This document shows positions 1 to 9,556 of a DNA stretch of 64,000 nt, piece after piece. Position numbers and translations under genes: made by a program. Positions within the stretch are counted from its first letter, which is position 1. Each line of letters opens with the position of its first letter. The notes beneath the pieces are model-generated. The model ran no database searches. It saw nothing but the letters and a program-made list of their open reading frames with translations, and was not told the DNA's origin. The stretch lies in the NCBI RefSeq assembly GCF_021295395.1, contig NZ_JAIWOU010000001.1:1927001-1991000 (forward strand), written 5' to 3'. Source of the stretch: Komagataeibacter sp. FNDCR2. GTDB taxonomy: Bacteria > Pseudomonadota > Alphaproteobacteria > Acetobacterales > Acetobacteraceae.

Positions 1-1
1 C

Positions 2-1315
2 GGGCCGTACCGCTCGGTATGGGGGCGTGTGTTCAAATATGTGGATACGGTGCTGCGCCCCATCGAGCGCATGATCCCCGAAAAAACCCGCCGCAGGGCC
101 ATCCGGGCGGCGGTGGACTTCATCGAGCCGCGCCTGAACGGCCTGGACGGGCTGGGCGCCATCTACCCGGCCATGGCCAATACGGTCATGATGTTCCGCG
201 CCCTGAACGTGCCCGATACCGACCCGCGCGCGAAAACCGCGTGGGAAGCCGTGCAGCGCCTGCTGGTCAATCAGGGCGAGGAGACCTACTGCCAGCCCTG
301 CGTCTCCCCCATCTGGGATACGGGACTGGCCGGTCACGCCATGATCGAGGCCGCCTCCGGCCCCACGGGAATCGCCCCCGAAGAGACGAAAAAGAAACTG
401 GAAGCGGCGGGAAAATGGCTGCGTGAGCGCCAGATCCTGGATGTGAAGGGCGACTGGGCCATCAACCGCCCGGGCCTGCGCCCCGGTGGCTGGGCCTTCC
501 AGTACGCCAATGACTATTACCCCGATGTGGATGACACCGCTGTCGTGGGCATGCTGCTGCACCGCGAAGGGGATCCCGCCAACGCGGAAGCCATTGAACG
601 CGCGCGGGAATGGATCATCGGCATGCAGAGCACGAATGGCGGCTGGGGCGCGTTCGATGTCGATAACAACCTCGACCTGCTCAACCACATTCCCTTTGCC
701 GACCATGGCGCGCTGCTCGACCCGCCCACGGCGGACGTGACGGCACGGTGCATCTCCTTCCTGGCGCAGCTTGGCCATGTCGAGGACCAGCCCGTCATCG
801 AGCGCGGCATCGCCTATCTCCGCGCGGATCAGGAGGAAGACGGTTCATGGTTCGGGCGCTGGGGCACCAATTACATCTATGGCACATGGTCGGTGCTGTG
901 CGCGCTGAACGCGGCCGGCGTGGCCCATGACGACCCCATGATCATCCGCGCCGCCGACTGGCTGCGCAGCCACCAGCGCGAAGATGGCGGCTGGGGCGAG
1001 GACTGCGCCAGCTATGAAGGCGCCGCCCACGGCACCTACAAGGAAAGCCTGCCGTCACAGACCGCATGGGCGGTACTGGGCATGATGGCCGCCGGCCTGC
1101 GCGACGACCCCGCCGTCGCCCGTGGCATCACCTATCTGGGCCGCACGCAGGGCGAGGATGGCGAATGGGCGGAAGAGCCGTACAACGCCGTCGGGTTCCC
1201 CAAGGTGTTCTACCTGCGCTACCACGGCTACCGCCAGTTCTTCCCGCTCATGGCCCTGTCGCGCTACCGCAACATGCAGGTCAGCAACAGCGGCCGCGTG
1301 GGCTACGGGTTCTGA
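2..1315 (+). CDS. shc: squalene-hopene cyclase, C-terminal part (5' end outside window)
   Basis: Membrane-associated class II triterpene cyclase that converts squalene to hopene, the first dedicated step of hopanoid synthesis. The frame is open from the first codon of the window, so the N-terminal part is missing; about 437 codons remain. The catalytic acid motif DVDDT is visible (Asp at about residue 166 counted from the GTG at 29), as are several QW-type repeats such as DGSWFGRW and DGGWGED that stabilise the alpha/alpha barrel. The next gene, 19 bases downstream, is the hopanoid phosphorylase, which fits the usual hpnF-hpnG order. The family is certain; the true start cannot be seen. Confidence 0.97.
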   Translation, partial: GPYRSVWGRVFKYVDTVLRPIERMIPEKTRRRAIRAAVDFIEPRLNGLDGLGAIYPAMANTVMMFRALNVPDTDPRAKTAWEAVQRLLVNQGEETYCQPCVSPIWDTGLAGHAMIEAASGPTGIAPEETKKKLEAAGKWLRERQILDVKGDWAINRPGLRPGGWAFQYANDYYPDVDDTAVVGMLLHREGDPANAEAIERAREWIIGMQSTNGGWGAFDVDNNLDLLNHIPFADHGALLDPPTADVTARCISFLAQLGHVEDQPVIERGIAYLRADQEEDGSWFGRWGTNYIYGTWSVLCALNAAGVAHDDPMIIRAADWLRSHQREDGGWGEDCASYEGAAHGTYKESLPSQTAWAVLGMMAAGLRDDPAVARGITYLGRTQGEDGEWAEEPYNAVGFPKVFYLRYHGYRQFFPLMALSRYRNMQVSNSGRVGYGF

Positions 1316-1334
1316 GGGCGGGGGAGCGCTGAAC

Positions 1335-2015
1335 ATGTCCGATACGGTATCCGCCCCCCCGTTTTCCCGGCTCGGGATTGTGGTGGGGATGGAGGCGGAA
1401 GCCTCGCTGATCCGCCCGTTCCTGCCGCATGCCCGCATCGGTCTGAGCGGGGCGACCCTGTCGGGCGCGCGGCAGGCGGTGCTTGACCTGCTGGAAGGCG
1501 GCGTGGACGCCCTGCTGTCCTTTGGTCTGGCGGCGGGGCTCGATCCGGCGCTGCCCCCCGGCACGGTGGTCATTCCCCGGCATGTGATGGTGAATGGCGA
1601 ACGTCTGCCCGCCACGCCGCCCCTGCTGGCATGGCTGGGCGCGGAGCGGGCCGATGTGACCGGCGGCGACCTGCTGCATAGCGATGTGATCGTGACCGCC
1701 GCCCGGCGCAAGACGGAGTTGTTCAGCCAGACGGGCTGCGTGGCGCTGGATATGGAAAGCGGGGTGGTGGCGGAAATGGCCAGCATGCGCAAGGTGCCCT
1801 TCGCCGCGCTGCGCGTCATATGCGACCCGGCGGACCGCACCCTGCCGCCCGCCGCCGTCGTGGCGCTGCGGCCCGATGGCAGCCTTGCGGTGGGCGCCCT
1901 GATCCGCAGCATCCTGTGCGACCCGTTGCAGATTCCCGCCCTGATCCGCGTCGGCCGCGATGCGGGGCAGGCGCGTGCCGCCGCGCGGACCGTGCTGGCG
2001 CACCGTTTTTCCTGA
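1335..2015 (+). CDS. hpnG: hopanoid-associated phosphorylase HpnG
   Basis: Nucleoside-phosphorylase-fold enzyme of 226 aa that removes adenine from adenosylhopane to give ribosylhopane on the way to extended bacteriohopanepolyols. The N-terminus shows the GIVVGMEAEA start of the family, and the DMES motif at residues 139-142 matches the ribose-binding Met-Glu pair of purine phosphorylases and nucleosidases. I chose the ATG at 1335 because a purine-rich stretch (ggggagcg) precedes it; the open frame upstream overlaps shc and is spurious. It is probably cotranscribed with shc. The function comes from family knowledge plus the adjacent cyclase. Confidence 0.88.
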   Translation: MSDTVSAPPFSRLGIVVGMEAEASLIRPFLPHARIGLSGATLSGARQAVLDLLEGGVDALLSFGLAAGLDPALPPGTVVIPRHVMVNGERLPATPPLLAWLGAERADVTGGDLLHSDVIVTAARRKTELFSQTGCVALDMESGVVAEMASMRKVPFAALRVICDPADRTLPPAAVVALRPDGSLAVGALIRSILCDPLQIPALIRVGRDAGQARAAARTVLAHRFS

Positions 2016-2163
2016 TGACGGCCCCCGCCCGGCCGGGGCCTGACACGCGGATGTGATGGGCGGCCTCCCGCCCGCCCCGGCGGGAAACCGGGCGGGGACG
2101 GATGTGCTATGCGGGACGCTGCTCCTTACCAGGGATCCTTGACGCCCCGCGCAATGCGGGCAA

Positions 2164-2177
2164 TTGATTCGCATCAA
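2164..2177. promoter_or_regulatory. perfect FNR/ANR-type box upstream of ackA-xfp
   Basis: TTGATTCGCATCAA is a perfect TTGAT-N4-ATCAA dyad, the consensus operator of FNR-family regulators. It lies 58 bases before the ackA start codon in the non-coding gap after hpnG. The regulator at 52151 has the matching recognition helix (E-T-V-S-R). Distance and position suggest activation, but no good -10 element is evident; gacatt at 2201 is the nearest candidate. Confidence 0.75.
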
Positions 2178-2182
2178 TGTCA

Positions 2183-2203
2183 GTCACGCCGGATGGGCGT
2201 GAC
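2183..2203. promoter_or_regulatory. 8-bp perfect inverted repeat in ackA leader/promoter
   Basis: GTCACGCC and GGCGTGAC flank a 5-base spacer just downstream of the FNR-type box. It could be a second operator or a hairpin at the 5' end of the ackA mRNA. The function is unknown; the symmetry is directly visible. Confidence 0.4.
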
Positions 2204-2235
2204 ATTGGCTGGCTGAAAGATCAGGAGAGACAGGC

Positions 2236-3462
2236 ATGACACGCGCTGTGCTGGCACTGAACGCAGGATCGTCCAGCCTCAAGTTCGCCCTGTTTTCCAT
2301 CGAAAAGGGAGAAGGCGCCACCTCCCCCAGCCACCGCATCGCATCGGGTGAGCTGGAGGGTATCGGCACGCACCCCCATTTCATCGCGCATGACGCCAAT
2401 GGCCATGTGCTGGTGGATGAACGATGGGATCCCGCCCCCCCTGATGCCGCAGGCAAGGCCAGTGCGGATACCGCCCATCACGGCCCCATGGCGACCCTTA
2501 TGGAATGGGTGGGCAGGCAGCTTGGGGATGTGGACCTGATGGCGGTGGGCCATCGGGTGGTGCATGGCGGGGCGGAGTTCATCGCCCCCGTCCGCATCAC
2601 GCCCGACGTGCTGACCCGCCTTACGGCCCTGACGCCCTTCGCGCCGCTGCACCAGCCCGGCAGCCTGGCCCCGATCCGGGCGCTGCTGGCGCAGTATCCC
2701 GCCCTGCCGCAGGTCGCGTGTTTCGATACGGGATTCCACCATACCCTGCCCCCCGTGGCGCAGGCGCAGGCCCTGCCGCGCGACTATGCCGCGCGCGGGG
2801 TGCGCCGGTACGGGTTCCACGGCCTGTCGTATGAATATATCGCCGCCGCCCTGCGCACATGCGCGCCACGGCTGGCGCAGGGGCGCACCATTGTCGCGCA
2901 TATCGGCAGCGGCGGCAGCCTGTGCGCCATGCTGGGCGGGCGCAGCATTGACACGACCATGGGCTTTTCGGTGCTGGACGGGCTGGTCATGGGCACGCGC
3001 TGCGGCCACCTGGACCCGGGCGTGATCCTTTACATGCTCAAGGAAGAAGGGCTGGGCGCGGCCGAGATCGAGAACATCCTCTATCACCGCGCCGGCCTGC
3101 TGGGCGTGTCGGGCATGTCGGCCGATATGCGCGACCTGCACGCCAAGGCCGGAACCAGCCCGGAGGTGACGCAGGCGCTGGACCTGTTCGTCTACCGTTT
3201 CACCCAGCAGGCCGGCGCCATGATGGCGGCGCTGGAGGGGCTGGACGGGCTGGTGTTCACCGCCGGCATCGGGGAAAATGACGCCATCATCCGCGCCGCG
3301 ATCTGCGCGCGGCTGGGATGGACGGGGATCCGCCTCGATGCGCAGGCCAACGCCACGCATCAAGGCATCATCAGCGCGCCCGACAGTGCTGTCGAGGTGC
3401 GGGTCATCCCCACCGATGAGGAAACAACAATTCGTCGGCATGTGCTGATGTGTCTGACCTGA
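2236..3462 (+). CDS. ackA: acetate kinase
   Basis: Cytosolic kinase (408 aa) that interconverts acetyl phosphate plus ADP with acetate plus ATP. The N-terminal signature NAGSSSLKF (from residue 9) and the C-terminal AGIGEND motif define the ASKHA-fold acetokinase family, and length is normal. The ATG follows a good ribosome binding site (aggaga). The next gene is phosphoketolase, whose product acetyl phosphate is this enzyme's substrate, so the pair makes ATP by substrate-level phosphorylation. A perfect FNR-type box upstream suggests induction when oxygen is limiting (inference). No phosphotransacetylase gene is adjacent. Confidence 0.96.
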   Translation: MTRAVLALNAGSSSLKFALFSIEKGEGATSPSHRIASGELEGIGTHPHFIAHDANGHVLVDERWDPAPPDAAGKASADTAHHGPMATLMEWVGRQLGDVDLMAVGHRVVHGGAEFIAPVRITPDVLTRLTALTPFAPLHQPGSLAPIRALLAQYPALPQVACFDTGFHHTLPPVAQAQALPRDYAARGVRRYGFHGLSYEYIAAALRTCAPRLAQGRTIVAHIGSGGSLCAMLGGRSIDTTMGFSVLDGLVMGTRCGHLDPGVILYMLKEEGLGAAEIENILYHRAGLLGVSGMSADMRDLHAKAGTSPEVTQALDLFVYRFTQQAGAMMAALEGLDGLVFTAGIGENDAIIRAAICARLGWTGIRLDAQANATHQGIISAPDSAVEVRVIPTDEETTIRRHVLMCLT

Positions 3463-3504
3463 ACACAGGCCGGATTGGGATGGAATATCTCGGAAGGAAC
3501 GGAA

Positions 3505-5874
3505 ATGAGTGAAACTGCATCCGCAACACCGCTGTCAGCAGCGGATGTCGCGCTGTTCAACAAGTGGTGGCATGCAGCAAACTATCTGTCGATCGCCCAG
3601 ATCTATCTGCTGGCGAACCCGCTTCTGCGGGAACCGCTCAAGCTGGAACACACCAAGCCGCGCCTGCTGGGCCACTGGGGCACCACGCCGGGGCTGAACT
3701 TCCTGTACCTGCACCTCAACCGCATCATCCGCGAGCAGGACCGCAATGTCCTGTTCATCGCGGGGCCGGGCCATGGCGCGCCGGGCGTGGTCGCCAGCAC
3801 CTATCTGGAAGGGACGTACACCGAGTATTTCCCCTCCGTCACGCAGGATGCGGACGGGCTGGCGAAGCTGGTCAAGCAGTTCTCCTTTCCCGGTGGCATT
3901 CCCAGCCACGCGGCCCCGACCACGCCCGGCTCCATCCATGAAGGCGGCGAACTGGGCTACTCCCTGTCCCACGCCTATGGCGCGGTGTTCGACAATCCCG
4001 ACCTGGTCGTGGCCTGCGTCGTCGGTGATGGCGAGGCCGAAACCGGCCCGATGGCCACATCGTGGCACAGCAACAAGTTCCTTGACCCCAAAACCGATGG
4101 CGCGGTGCTGCCGATCCTGCACCTGAACGGCTACAAGATCGCCAACCCCACGGTTCTGGCCCGCATCTCGCCCGAGGAACTGCTGAACCTGTTCCGTGGC
4201 TATGGCTACGACCCCATCGTGGTGGAAGGTGACGACCCGGACACCATGCACCAGAAAATGGCCGTGGCGATGGATACAGCCTTCGCCATGATCACGGACA
4301 TCCAGAAAGCCGCGCGCGAGAAGGACCAGACCGCCCGCCCGCTGTGGCCCATGATCATCATGCGCACGCCCAAGGGCTGGACCTGCCCCAAGACGGTGGA
4401 CGGCCTGCGGACGGAAGGCTACTGGCGCGCCCACCAGGTGCCCATTACCGACATGACCAAGCCGGGGCACCTGGAACTGCTCGATAAGTGGCTGCACAGC
4501 TACAAGCCCGAGGAACTGTTCGACGAAAACGGCACCCTGCTGCCCGAAATCGCCGCCCTGGCCCCCAAGGGCGATCGCCGCATGAGCGCCAACCCCCACG
4601 CCAATGGCGGGCTGCTGCGCCGTGACCTGCGCCTGCCGGACATAACGGAATATGCCGTGACCGTGTCCACGCCGGGGCATGAAACGGGTGAAAGCACGCG
4701 CGTGCTGGGTGCATGGCTGCGCGACGTGATGAAGGAAAACCTGCCCGCGGGCAATTTCCGCGTGCTGGCGCCCGATGAAAACAATTCCAACCGCCTGAAC
4801 GCCGTACTGGATGTGACCAACCGGGCGTGGAACGCCACCACCTATGATTATGACGACCACCTGCGGGTGGACGGCCATGTCATGGAAATCCTGAGCGAGC
4901 ATACCTGCCAGGGCTGGCTGGAAGGCTACCTGCTGACCGGGCGGCACGGCTTCCTGTCATGCTATGAGGCGTTCATCCACATTGTGGATTCGATGGTCAA
5001 CCAGCACGCCAAATGGATAAAGCAGGCCGATGAGGTGCCATGGCGCGCGCCGATCGCGTCGCTGAACTACCTGCTGACGTCGCATGTCTGGCGGCAGGAC
5101 CATAACGGGTTCAGCCATCAGGATCCCGGCTTCATCGACCATGTGCTGAACAAGAAGGCCAAGACGGTGCGGGTATTCCTGCCGCCCGACGCCAATACCC
5201 TGCTGTGCGTGGCCAAGACCTGCCTTGAAAGCCGTGACCGTGTGAACGTGATCGTGGCGGGCAAGCAGCCCGAACCGCAATGGCTGGATATGGACGCGGC
5301 CATCGCGCATTGCGCCAAGGGCATCGGCATGTGGGAATGGGCCAGCAATGACAAGGGGGGCGAACCCGATGTGGTCATGGCCTGCGCGGGTGACGTGCCG
5401 ACCATGGAAACGCTGGCGGCGGTCCAGATCCTCAACCGTCACCTGCCGGACCTGAAGATCCGCGTGATCAACGTGGTGGACCTGCTGACGCTTGAATCCA
5501 AATCCCAGCATCCCGATGGTCTGGATGATTCCGTGTTCGACAGCCTGTTCACCACGGACAAGCCCGTCATCTTCGCGTTCCATGGCTATCCGGCGCTGAT
5601 CCACAAGCTGGTTTACAAGCGGGCCAACAGCCGCAACTTCCATGTGCATGGCTACCGGGAGGAAGGCTCCACCACCACGCCGTTCGACATGACGGTGCGC
5701 AACAACCTGGACCGCTTCCATCTGGTGCAGAACGTGATCCGCCACGTGCCCGGCCTTGCGGCCAAGGCGGCCTATGCCAACGAGGCCATCAGCGACAAGC
5801 TGATCGAGCACAAGCGCTATGTGGCCGAACATGGCGAGGATCTGCCCGAGATCCGCAACTGGCGCTGGTCGTAA
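3505..5874 (+). CDS. xfp: xylulose-5-phosphate/fructose-6-phosphate phosphoketolase
   Basis: Thiamine-diphosphate enzyme (789 aa) that cleaves xylulose 5-phosphate or fructose 6-phosphate with phosphate to acetyl phosphate plus glyceraldehyde 3-phosphate or erythrose 4-phosphate. Visible family motifs are GPGHGAPG near residue 87, the ThDP/Mg-binding [10 protein letters not shown] near residue 173, and [10 protein letters not shown] in the C-terminal half. I chose the ATG at 3505 because ggaagg precedes it; an in-frame TTG at 3475 is weaker. It follows ackA by 42 bases and is followed by a strong terminator, giving a two-gene ackA-xfp unit. Substrate preference cannot be judged by eye. Confidence 0.97.
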   Translation: MSETASATPLSAADVALFNKWWHAANYLSIAQIYLLANPLLREPLKLEHTKPRLLGHWGTTPGLNFLYLHLNRIIREQDRNVLFIAGPGHGAPGVVASTYLEGTYTEYFPSVTQDADGLAKLVKQFSFPGGIPSHAAPTTPGSIHEGGELGYSLSHAYGAVFDNPDLVVACVVGDGEAETGPMATSWHSNKFLDPKTDGAVLPILHLNGYKIANPTVLARISPEELLNLFRGYGYDPIVVEGDDPDTMHQKMAVAMDTAFAMITDIQKAAREKDQTARPLWPMIIMRTPKGWTCPKTVDGLRTEGYWRAHQVPITDMTKPGHLELLDKWLHSYKPEELFDENGTLLPEIAALAPKGDRRMSANPHANGGLLRRDLRLPDITEYAVTVSTPGHETGESTRVLGAWLRDVMKENLPAGNFRVLAPDENNSNRLNAVLDVTNRAWNATTYDYDDHLRVDGHVMEILSEHTCQGWLEGYLLTGRHGFLSCYEAFIHIVDSMVNQHAKWIKQADEVPWRAPIASLNYLLTSHVWRQDHNGFSHQDPGFIDHVLNKKAKTVRVFLPPDANTLLCVAKTCLESRDRVNVIVAGKQPEPQWLDMDAAIAHCAKGIGMWEWASNDKGGEPDVVMACAGDVPTMETLAAVQILNRHLPDLKIRVINVVDLLTLESKSQHPDGLDDSVFDSLFTTDKPVIFAFHGYPALIHKLVYKRANSRNFHVHGYREEGSTTTPFDMTVRNNLDRFHLVQNVIRHVPGLAAKAAYANEAISDKLIEHKRYVAEHGEDLPEIRNWRWS

Positions 5875-5903
5875 GCCCTCCGGCCCCATCGGACAGTGCG
5901 GAA

Positions 5904-5930
5904 AAAGGGAGCAGCAATGCTCCCTTTTTT
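5904..5930 (+). terminator. rho-independent terminator after ackA-xfp
   Basis: Stem AAAGGGAGCA / TGCTCCCTTT with a GCAA tetraloop and a run of T, about 30 bases after the xfp stop. It also lies before the convergent stop of the gene at 5958 and may act in both directions. Confidence 0.9.
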
Positions 5931-5957
5931 CATGGCCGCATGAATCGCGGGCAGGGC

Positions 5958-7424
5958 CTATGGCTGGCCCTGTTCGGGCGGGGTGAGCGGCTGCGGCACC
6001 GGAGCCCGCGCCGCCATGTCGGATGAGCGGGGCGGTGGCATTGGCCGGATGGAGATGACCCGCCGCCGCGACGCAGGTGGCGGCATGGCGGACGCTGGAG
6101 ACCGGGACGGAGCAGGTGGCGGCGTGACGGGCGGCGCGGGCTCGGGCGCGACGATGGGAGACGTGGCGGACGGCACGGGCAGGTCTGGCGCTGGCGGCGG
6201 CATAACGGGCGGTGCGGGCTCGGACGCGACGGTAGGAGAGGCGACGGATGGCGCGGACGGAGCTGGCGCTGGCGGCGGCATGACGGGCGGTGCGGGCTCG
6301 GGCGCGACGGTGGGAGACGTGACGGACGACGCGGACGGGGCTGGCGCTGGCGGCGGCATGACGGGCAGAGCGGACTGGGGTGCGACGGTGGGAGACGTGA
6401 CGGACGGCGTGGGCAGGTCTGGCACTGGCGGCGGCATAACGGACGGGGCTGGCGTGGGCGTGGGCGTGGGCGTGGGCGTGGGCGTGGGCGTGGGCGTGGG
6501 CGTGGGCGTGGGCGTGGGCGTGGGCGTGGGCGTGGGCGATGATGGCGGTGGTGGCGTGGACGCCGCAAGGTACTGGGCGAAACTGTCCTGTATTTTCCGC
6601 GCCTTTTCCGGGTCGGACGCGACGGCCTGCGGGTCGGACGAATCCACTACGACCACCCGGTCCCCTTCCAGCGGGCTGGGAACATGCCCTGCTCCCAGCA
6701 GGGCCCGCACGGCGCGTGCGTTCGGGGCGTCGTTGCGCGCCATGAGGTCGAGCCGACGATCCAGCAGGCCATGGCGGTCAATAAAGCTGTTCACACGCGC
6801 GGGTATGCGAATGCACCCCTCGGAATCCGCCTGTCCCAGCCGGGATTCGAGAAAGGTGGGGTCGGTCGCATGCATCTCCAGGCGCACCACCGCCAGCGCG
6901 CCCCTGCGGTGCCAGTCCTCCGTCGTCTGCCAGCCGAAATCCCATACCCGCATGCCCTTGTCGCCATTGCCGCGGATGCCGTGTTCATTTTTGGTGCCAA
7001 GCGCGCGGTAGCCGTAAATCTGCCCGTCATTGAAAAATATGCCCACCGGCGTGCGGAAATGTTCCTTGCGGCCCGGCCGCCCCGTACTGACCGCCACCAT
7101 GCCCAGCGGGACCAGCGCATGCGCGGCCGGGTCGGCCAGCACAAACCACAGGCGCTGGACGGCGGGCGCGCGATCGACAACCAGAATGATTTCCGTATTC
7201 GCGGGCCAGTCGCCAGCCTGATCGAGCATGTCCATGCCCAGCGCCATGGCGCGCTGGGTCTGGCGCGGTGACAGGCGTGTCCGCTGGGGGCCGAGTTCGC
7301 GCTGGATGTCCTGCTGTAGCATGATCGCGGCATCGGGCAGCGGCGCGGCCAATGCGGCCTCGGCCTGACATGTCATGGGCAGGGCCGTCAGGATCAGCAT
7401 TATCCAGCGCATCGGAAGCATCAT
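5958..7424 (-). CDS. exported L,D-transpeptidase-family protein with Pro/Thr-rich repetitive tail
   Basis: Protein of 488 aa with a signal peptide (cleavage likely after about residue 26), then a YkuD/ErfK-like catalytic region to about residue 230. Its active-site pattern is visible: a His in EMHATDP and Cys in SEGCIRIP, as in L,D-transpeptidases that cross-link peptidoglycan or attach lipoproteins. The C-terminal ~200 residues are low complexity. They begin with 14 Thr-Pro dipeptides, then about four and a half copies of a 26-residue Pro/Ala/Val repeat, and end in a short basic stretch. The tail could span the cell wall. Start is ATG at 7424 or the next Met codon. Enzymatic role is inferred from the motif; the substrate is unknown. 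It stands alone, convergent with xfp. Confidence 0.8.
   Translation of the reverse strand: MMLPMRWIMLILTALPMTCQAEAALAAPLPDAAIMLQQDIQRELGPQRTRLSPRQTQRAMALGMDMLDQAGDWPANTEIILVVDRAPAVQRLWFVLADPAAHALVPLGMVAVSTGRPGRKEHFRTPVGIFFNDGQIYGYRALGTKNEHGIRGNGDKGMRVWDFGWQTTEDWHRRGALAVVRLEMHATDPTFLESRLGQADSEGCIRIPARVNSFIDRHGLLDRRLDLMARNDAPNARAVRALLGAGHVPSPLEGDRVVVVDSSDPQAVASDPEKARKIQDSFAQYLAASTPPPPSSPTPTPTPTPTPTPTPTPTPTPTPTPTPTPAPSVMPPPVPDLPTPSVTSPTVAPQSALPVMPPPAPAPSASSVTSPTVAPEPAPPVMPPPAPAPSAPSVASPTVASEPAPPVMPPPAPDLPVPSATSPIVAPEPAPPVTPPPAPSRSPASAMPPPASRRRVISIRPMPPPRSSDMAARAPVPQPLTPPEQGQP
6117..6443 (-). repeat. 78-bp tandem repeat coding for 26-residue Pro/Ala repeats
   Basis: Anchor sequence ggcggcataacgg or a close variant recurs at 78-base spacing, near 6117, 6195, 6273, 6351 and 6429. 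On the minus strand each unit encodes V-[MT]-PPP-[AV]-P plus a variable Ser/Thr/Val segment ending in E/Q-[PS]-A-[PL]-P. Units differ by a few substitutions, which suggests duplication followed by drift. Confidence 0.85.
6451..6534 (-). repeat. (GGCGTG)14 hexanucleotide microsatellite
   Basis: Fourteen uninterrupted copies of GGCGTG on the plus strand, bounded by ggcgat. On the coding (minus) strand they encode (Thr-Pro)n inside the L,D-transpeptidase-like gene. Because the unit is 6 bases, gain or loss of copies keeps the frame and changes only linker length. Confidence 0.95.
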
Positions 7425-7587
7425 GCGGGCAGCCCTGGTCGCGAAGGTATGGCGATCTTGTCATTCAGCCCGAACGGGCTGGATGGAAACCATCGCATGC
7501 AATCATGAAACGGGAAATACCTGACGAGTATTGGCAGGATATTAACATTTCACCTGTCTGTTAGCATTTTTGGTGTGATGGATTGCC

Positions 7588-8643
7588 ATGCGCGTTTTAG
7601 TAACCGGAGGGTGCGGCTTTATCGGGTCGGCCGTGGTGCGCCACCTGATCAGGGACACTGACCACGATGTCCTCAATATCGACAATCTGACCTATGCCGC
7701 CAGCCCGGACGCGGTGGCGGAGGTGGCGGCGGACGGCCGCTACGCCTTCAGGCGCTGCGATATCCGCGATACGGCGGCGATACGGGATGTTTTTGCATCC
7801 TTCCGCCCCGATGCGGTCATGCACCTGGCCGCCGAAAGCCATGTGGACCGCTCCATCGACGATGCGGGTGTGTTCATGCGCACCAACATCATGGGCACCT
7901 TTTCCATGCTGGAGGCGGCGCGGGCCTACTGGCAGGGCCTGCCGCCCGCGCGGCAGGTGGCTTTCCGCTTCCACCACGTCTCGACCGATGAAGTATTCGG
8001 CATGCTGGACCCGCATGATCCCCCCTTTACCGAAGCCACGCCCTACAACCCCAGCAGCCCCTATTCCGCCAGCAAGGCGGCATCGGACCATCTGGTGCGC
8101 GCCTGGCATCATACCTATGGCCTGCCGGCTTTCATCACCAACACCACCAATAATTACGGTATCTGGCATTTTCCCGAAAAACTTGTGCCGCTCACCATCA
8201 TCAACGCCCTGGAGGGCAGGACGTTGCCGGTCTATGGCGCGGGCGAGAACATACGCGACTGGCTGTTTGTCACCGACCATGCGGAAGCACTGGTCCGCGC
8301 GATGGAACATGGCCGCGCGGGCGAAACCTACGCCATCGGCGCGCGCCAGCCCCGCACCAACCTTGAGGTGGTCCACGCCATCTGCGCCGTCATCGACCGG
8401 CTGCGCCCCGATCCCGCCGGGCCCCATGCCCGCCTGATCCGCCATGTGCCCGACAGGCCGGGCCATGATTTCCGCTATGAAATCGACCCCGCGCATGCGG
8501 AACAGGCGCTGGGCTGGAAAGCACGGCATGATTTTGAAAGCGGGCTGAACCTGACCGTGCGCTGGTATATCGACCACGCCCCCTGGTGGCGGGCCATCCG
8601 CGCCAGATGCCATGACGGCCAGCGCATGGGGCGGGTGGCCTGA
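7588..8643 (+). CDS. rfbB: dTDP-glucose 4,6-dehydratase
   Basis: Extended-SDR enzyme (351 aa) that converts dTDP-glucose to dTDP-4-keto-6-deoxyglucose, the second step of dTDP-rhamnose synthesis. The NAD-binding GGCGFIGS lies at residues 7-14, the catalytic STDEVFG near residue 132, and YSASK (Tyr159/Lys163) completes the active site. rfbA follows by 4 bases, so the two are translationally close. The other two pathway genes, rfbC and rfbD, are not here but near 41-43 kb. The product feeds exopolysaccharide or LPS sugars. Confidence 0.96.
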   Translation: MRVLVTGGCGFIGSAVVRHLIRDTDHDVLNIDNLTYAASPDAVAEVAADGRYAFRRCDIRDTAAIRDVFASFRPDAVMHLAAESHVDRSIDDAGVFMRTNIMGTFSMLEAARAYWQGLPPARQVAFRFHHVSTDEVFGMLDPHDPPFTEATPYNPSSPYSASKAASDHLVRAWHHTYGLPAFITNTTNNYGIWHFPEKLVPLTIINALEGRTLPVYGAGENIRDWLFVTDHAEALVRAMEHGRAGETYAIGARQPRTNLEVVHAICAVIDRLRPDPAGPHARLIRHVPDRPGHDFRYEIDPAHAEQALGWKARHDFESGLNLTVRWYIDHAPWWRAIRARCHDGQRMGRVA

Positions 8644-8647
8644 CAAC

Positions 8648-9547
8648 ATGACCCATCACAGCGACGCACGGCTTCCCGCCACCCGGGGCATCCTGCTGGC
8701 GGGTGGTTCGGGCACACGGCTGCACCCGATGACACTGGCGATGAGCAAGCAGATGCTGCCCGTGTATGACAAACCCATGATCTATTACCCGCTCTGCACG
8801 CTGATGATGGCGGGGATCCGCGATATCATGATCATCTCCACACCGCAGGACCTGCCGCAGTTCCAGCGCCTGCTGGGCGATGGGGCGCAGCTTGGCGTGC
8901 GCTTCGCCTACCGCGTCCAGCCCACGCCCGATGGAATCGCGCAGGCGTTCCTTATCGCGGGGGACTGGCTGGCGGGCGCGCCCTGCGCGCTGATACTGGG
9001 AGATAACCTGATTTTTGCCGACCACCTGCCCGCCATGCTGCGCGCGGCGGCGCGGCGCGCGCACGGCGCCACGGTTTTCGCCTATCAGGTGCGTGACCCC
9101 GAACGCTATGGGGTCGTGACCTTCGCGGCCGACGGCACGGCGCTGGACATTGTGGAAAAACCCGAGCGCGCCCCCTCGAACTGGGCCGTGACCGGGCTTT
9201 ATTTCTATGACGGGCGGGTCGGGGAACTGGCCGCCAGCCTGCGCCCCTCCGCCCGGGGGGAGCTGGAAATCACCGATCTCAACCGCCTTTATCTGGCGGA
9301 AAACGCCCTGTATGTCGAACGTCTCGGCCGGGGGTGCGCGTGGCTGGACGCGGGCATGCCGGACAGCCTCATGCTGGCGGGTTCATTCGTGCAGACCGTG
9401 CAGTCGCGTCAGGGCATGCTGGTCGGATCACCGGAGGAAGCGGCCTTTCTCATGGGCTATATCGACGCGGGGCAGTTGCGCGCGCTGGCCGGTCGCATGG
9501 GGCGGACCGAACTGGGCCGGACCCTGCTGGGCATTGCGGGCGGATAG
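8648..9547 (+). CDS. rfbA: glucose-1-phosphate thymidylyltransferase
   Basis: Nucleotidyltransferase (299 aa) that joins dTTP and glucose 1-phosphate to give dTDP-glucose, the first step of dTDP-rhamnose synthesis. The N-terminal GGSGTRLHP (residues 19-27) is the nucleotide-binding signature, and [15 protein letters not shown] is typical of RmlA. The ATG at 8648 lies 4 bases after the rfbB stop; the open frame upstream overlaps rfbB and is rejected. The gene converges on the transporter at 9557 with 9 bases between them and no visible terminator. Confidence 0.96.
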   Translation: MTHHSDARLPATRGILLAGGSGTRLHPMTLAMSKQMLPVYDKPMIYYPLCTLMMAGIRDIMIISTPQDLPQFQRLLGDGAQLGVRFAYRVQPTPDGIAQAFLIAGDWLAGAPCALILGDNLIFADHLPAMLRAAARRAHGATVFAYQVRDPERYGVVTFAADGTALDIVEKPERAPSNWAVTGLYFYDGRVGELAASLRPSARGELEITDLNRLYLAENALYVERLGRGCAWLDAGMPDSLMLAGSFVQTVQSRQGMLVGSPEEAAFLMGYIDAGQLRALAGRMGRTELGRTLLGIAGG

Positions 9548-9556
9548 CGTCGGCGC

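Noticed and set aside
3535..4947. 470-codon frame antisense to phosphoketolase
   Set aside because: Shadow of xfp; no start signal or recognisable domain.
6117..6443. Repeat array as a CRISPR
   Set aside because: Units are adjacent without spacers, diverge from each other and keep an open coding frame; no cas genes are present.
5983..7011. 342-codon plus-strand frame with long Gly-Val runs
   Set aside because: It is the complement of the L,D-transpeptidase-like gene; the Gly-Val run is only the reverse reading of the hexanucleotide tract.
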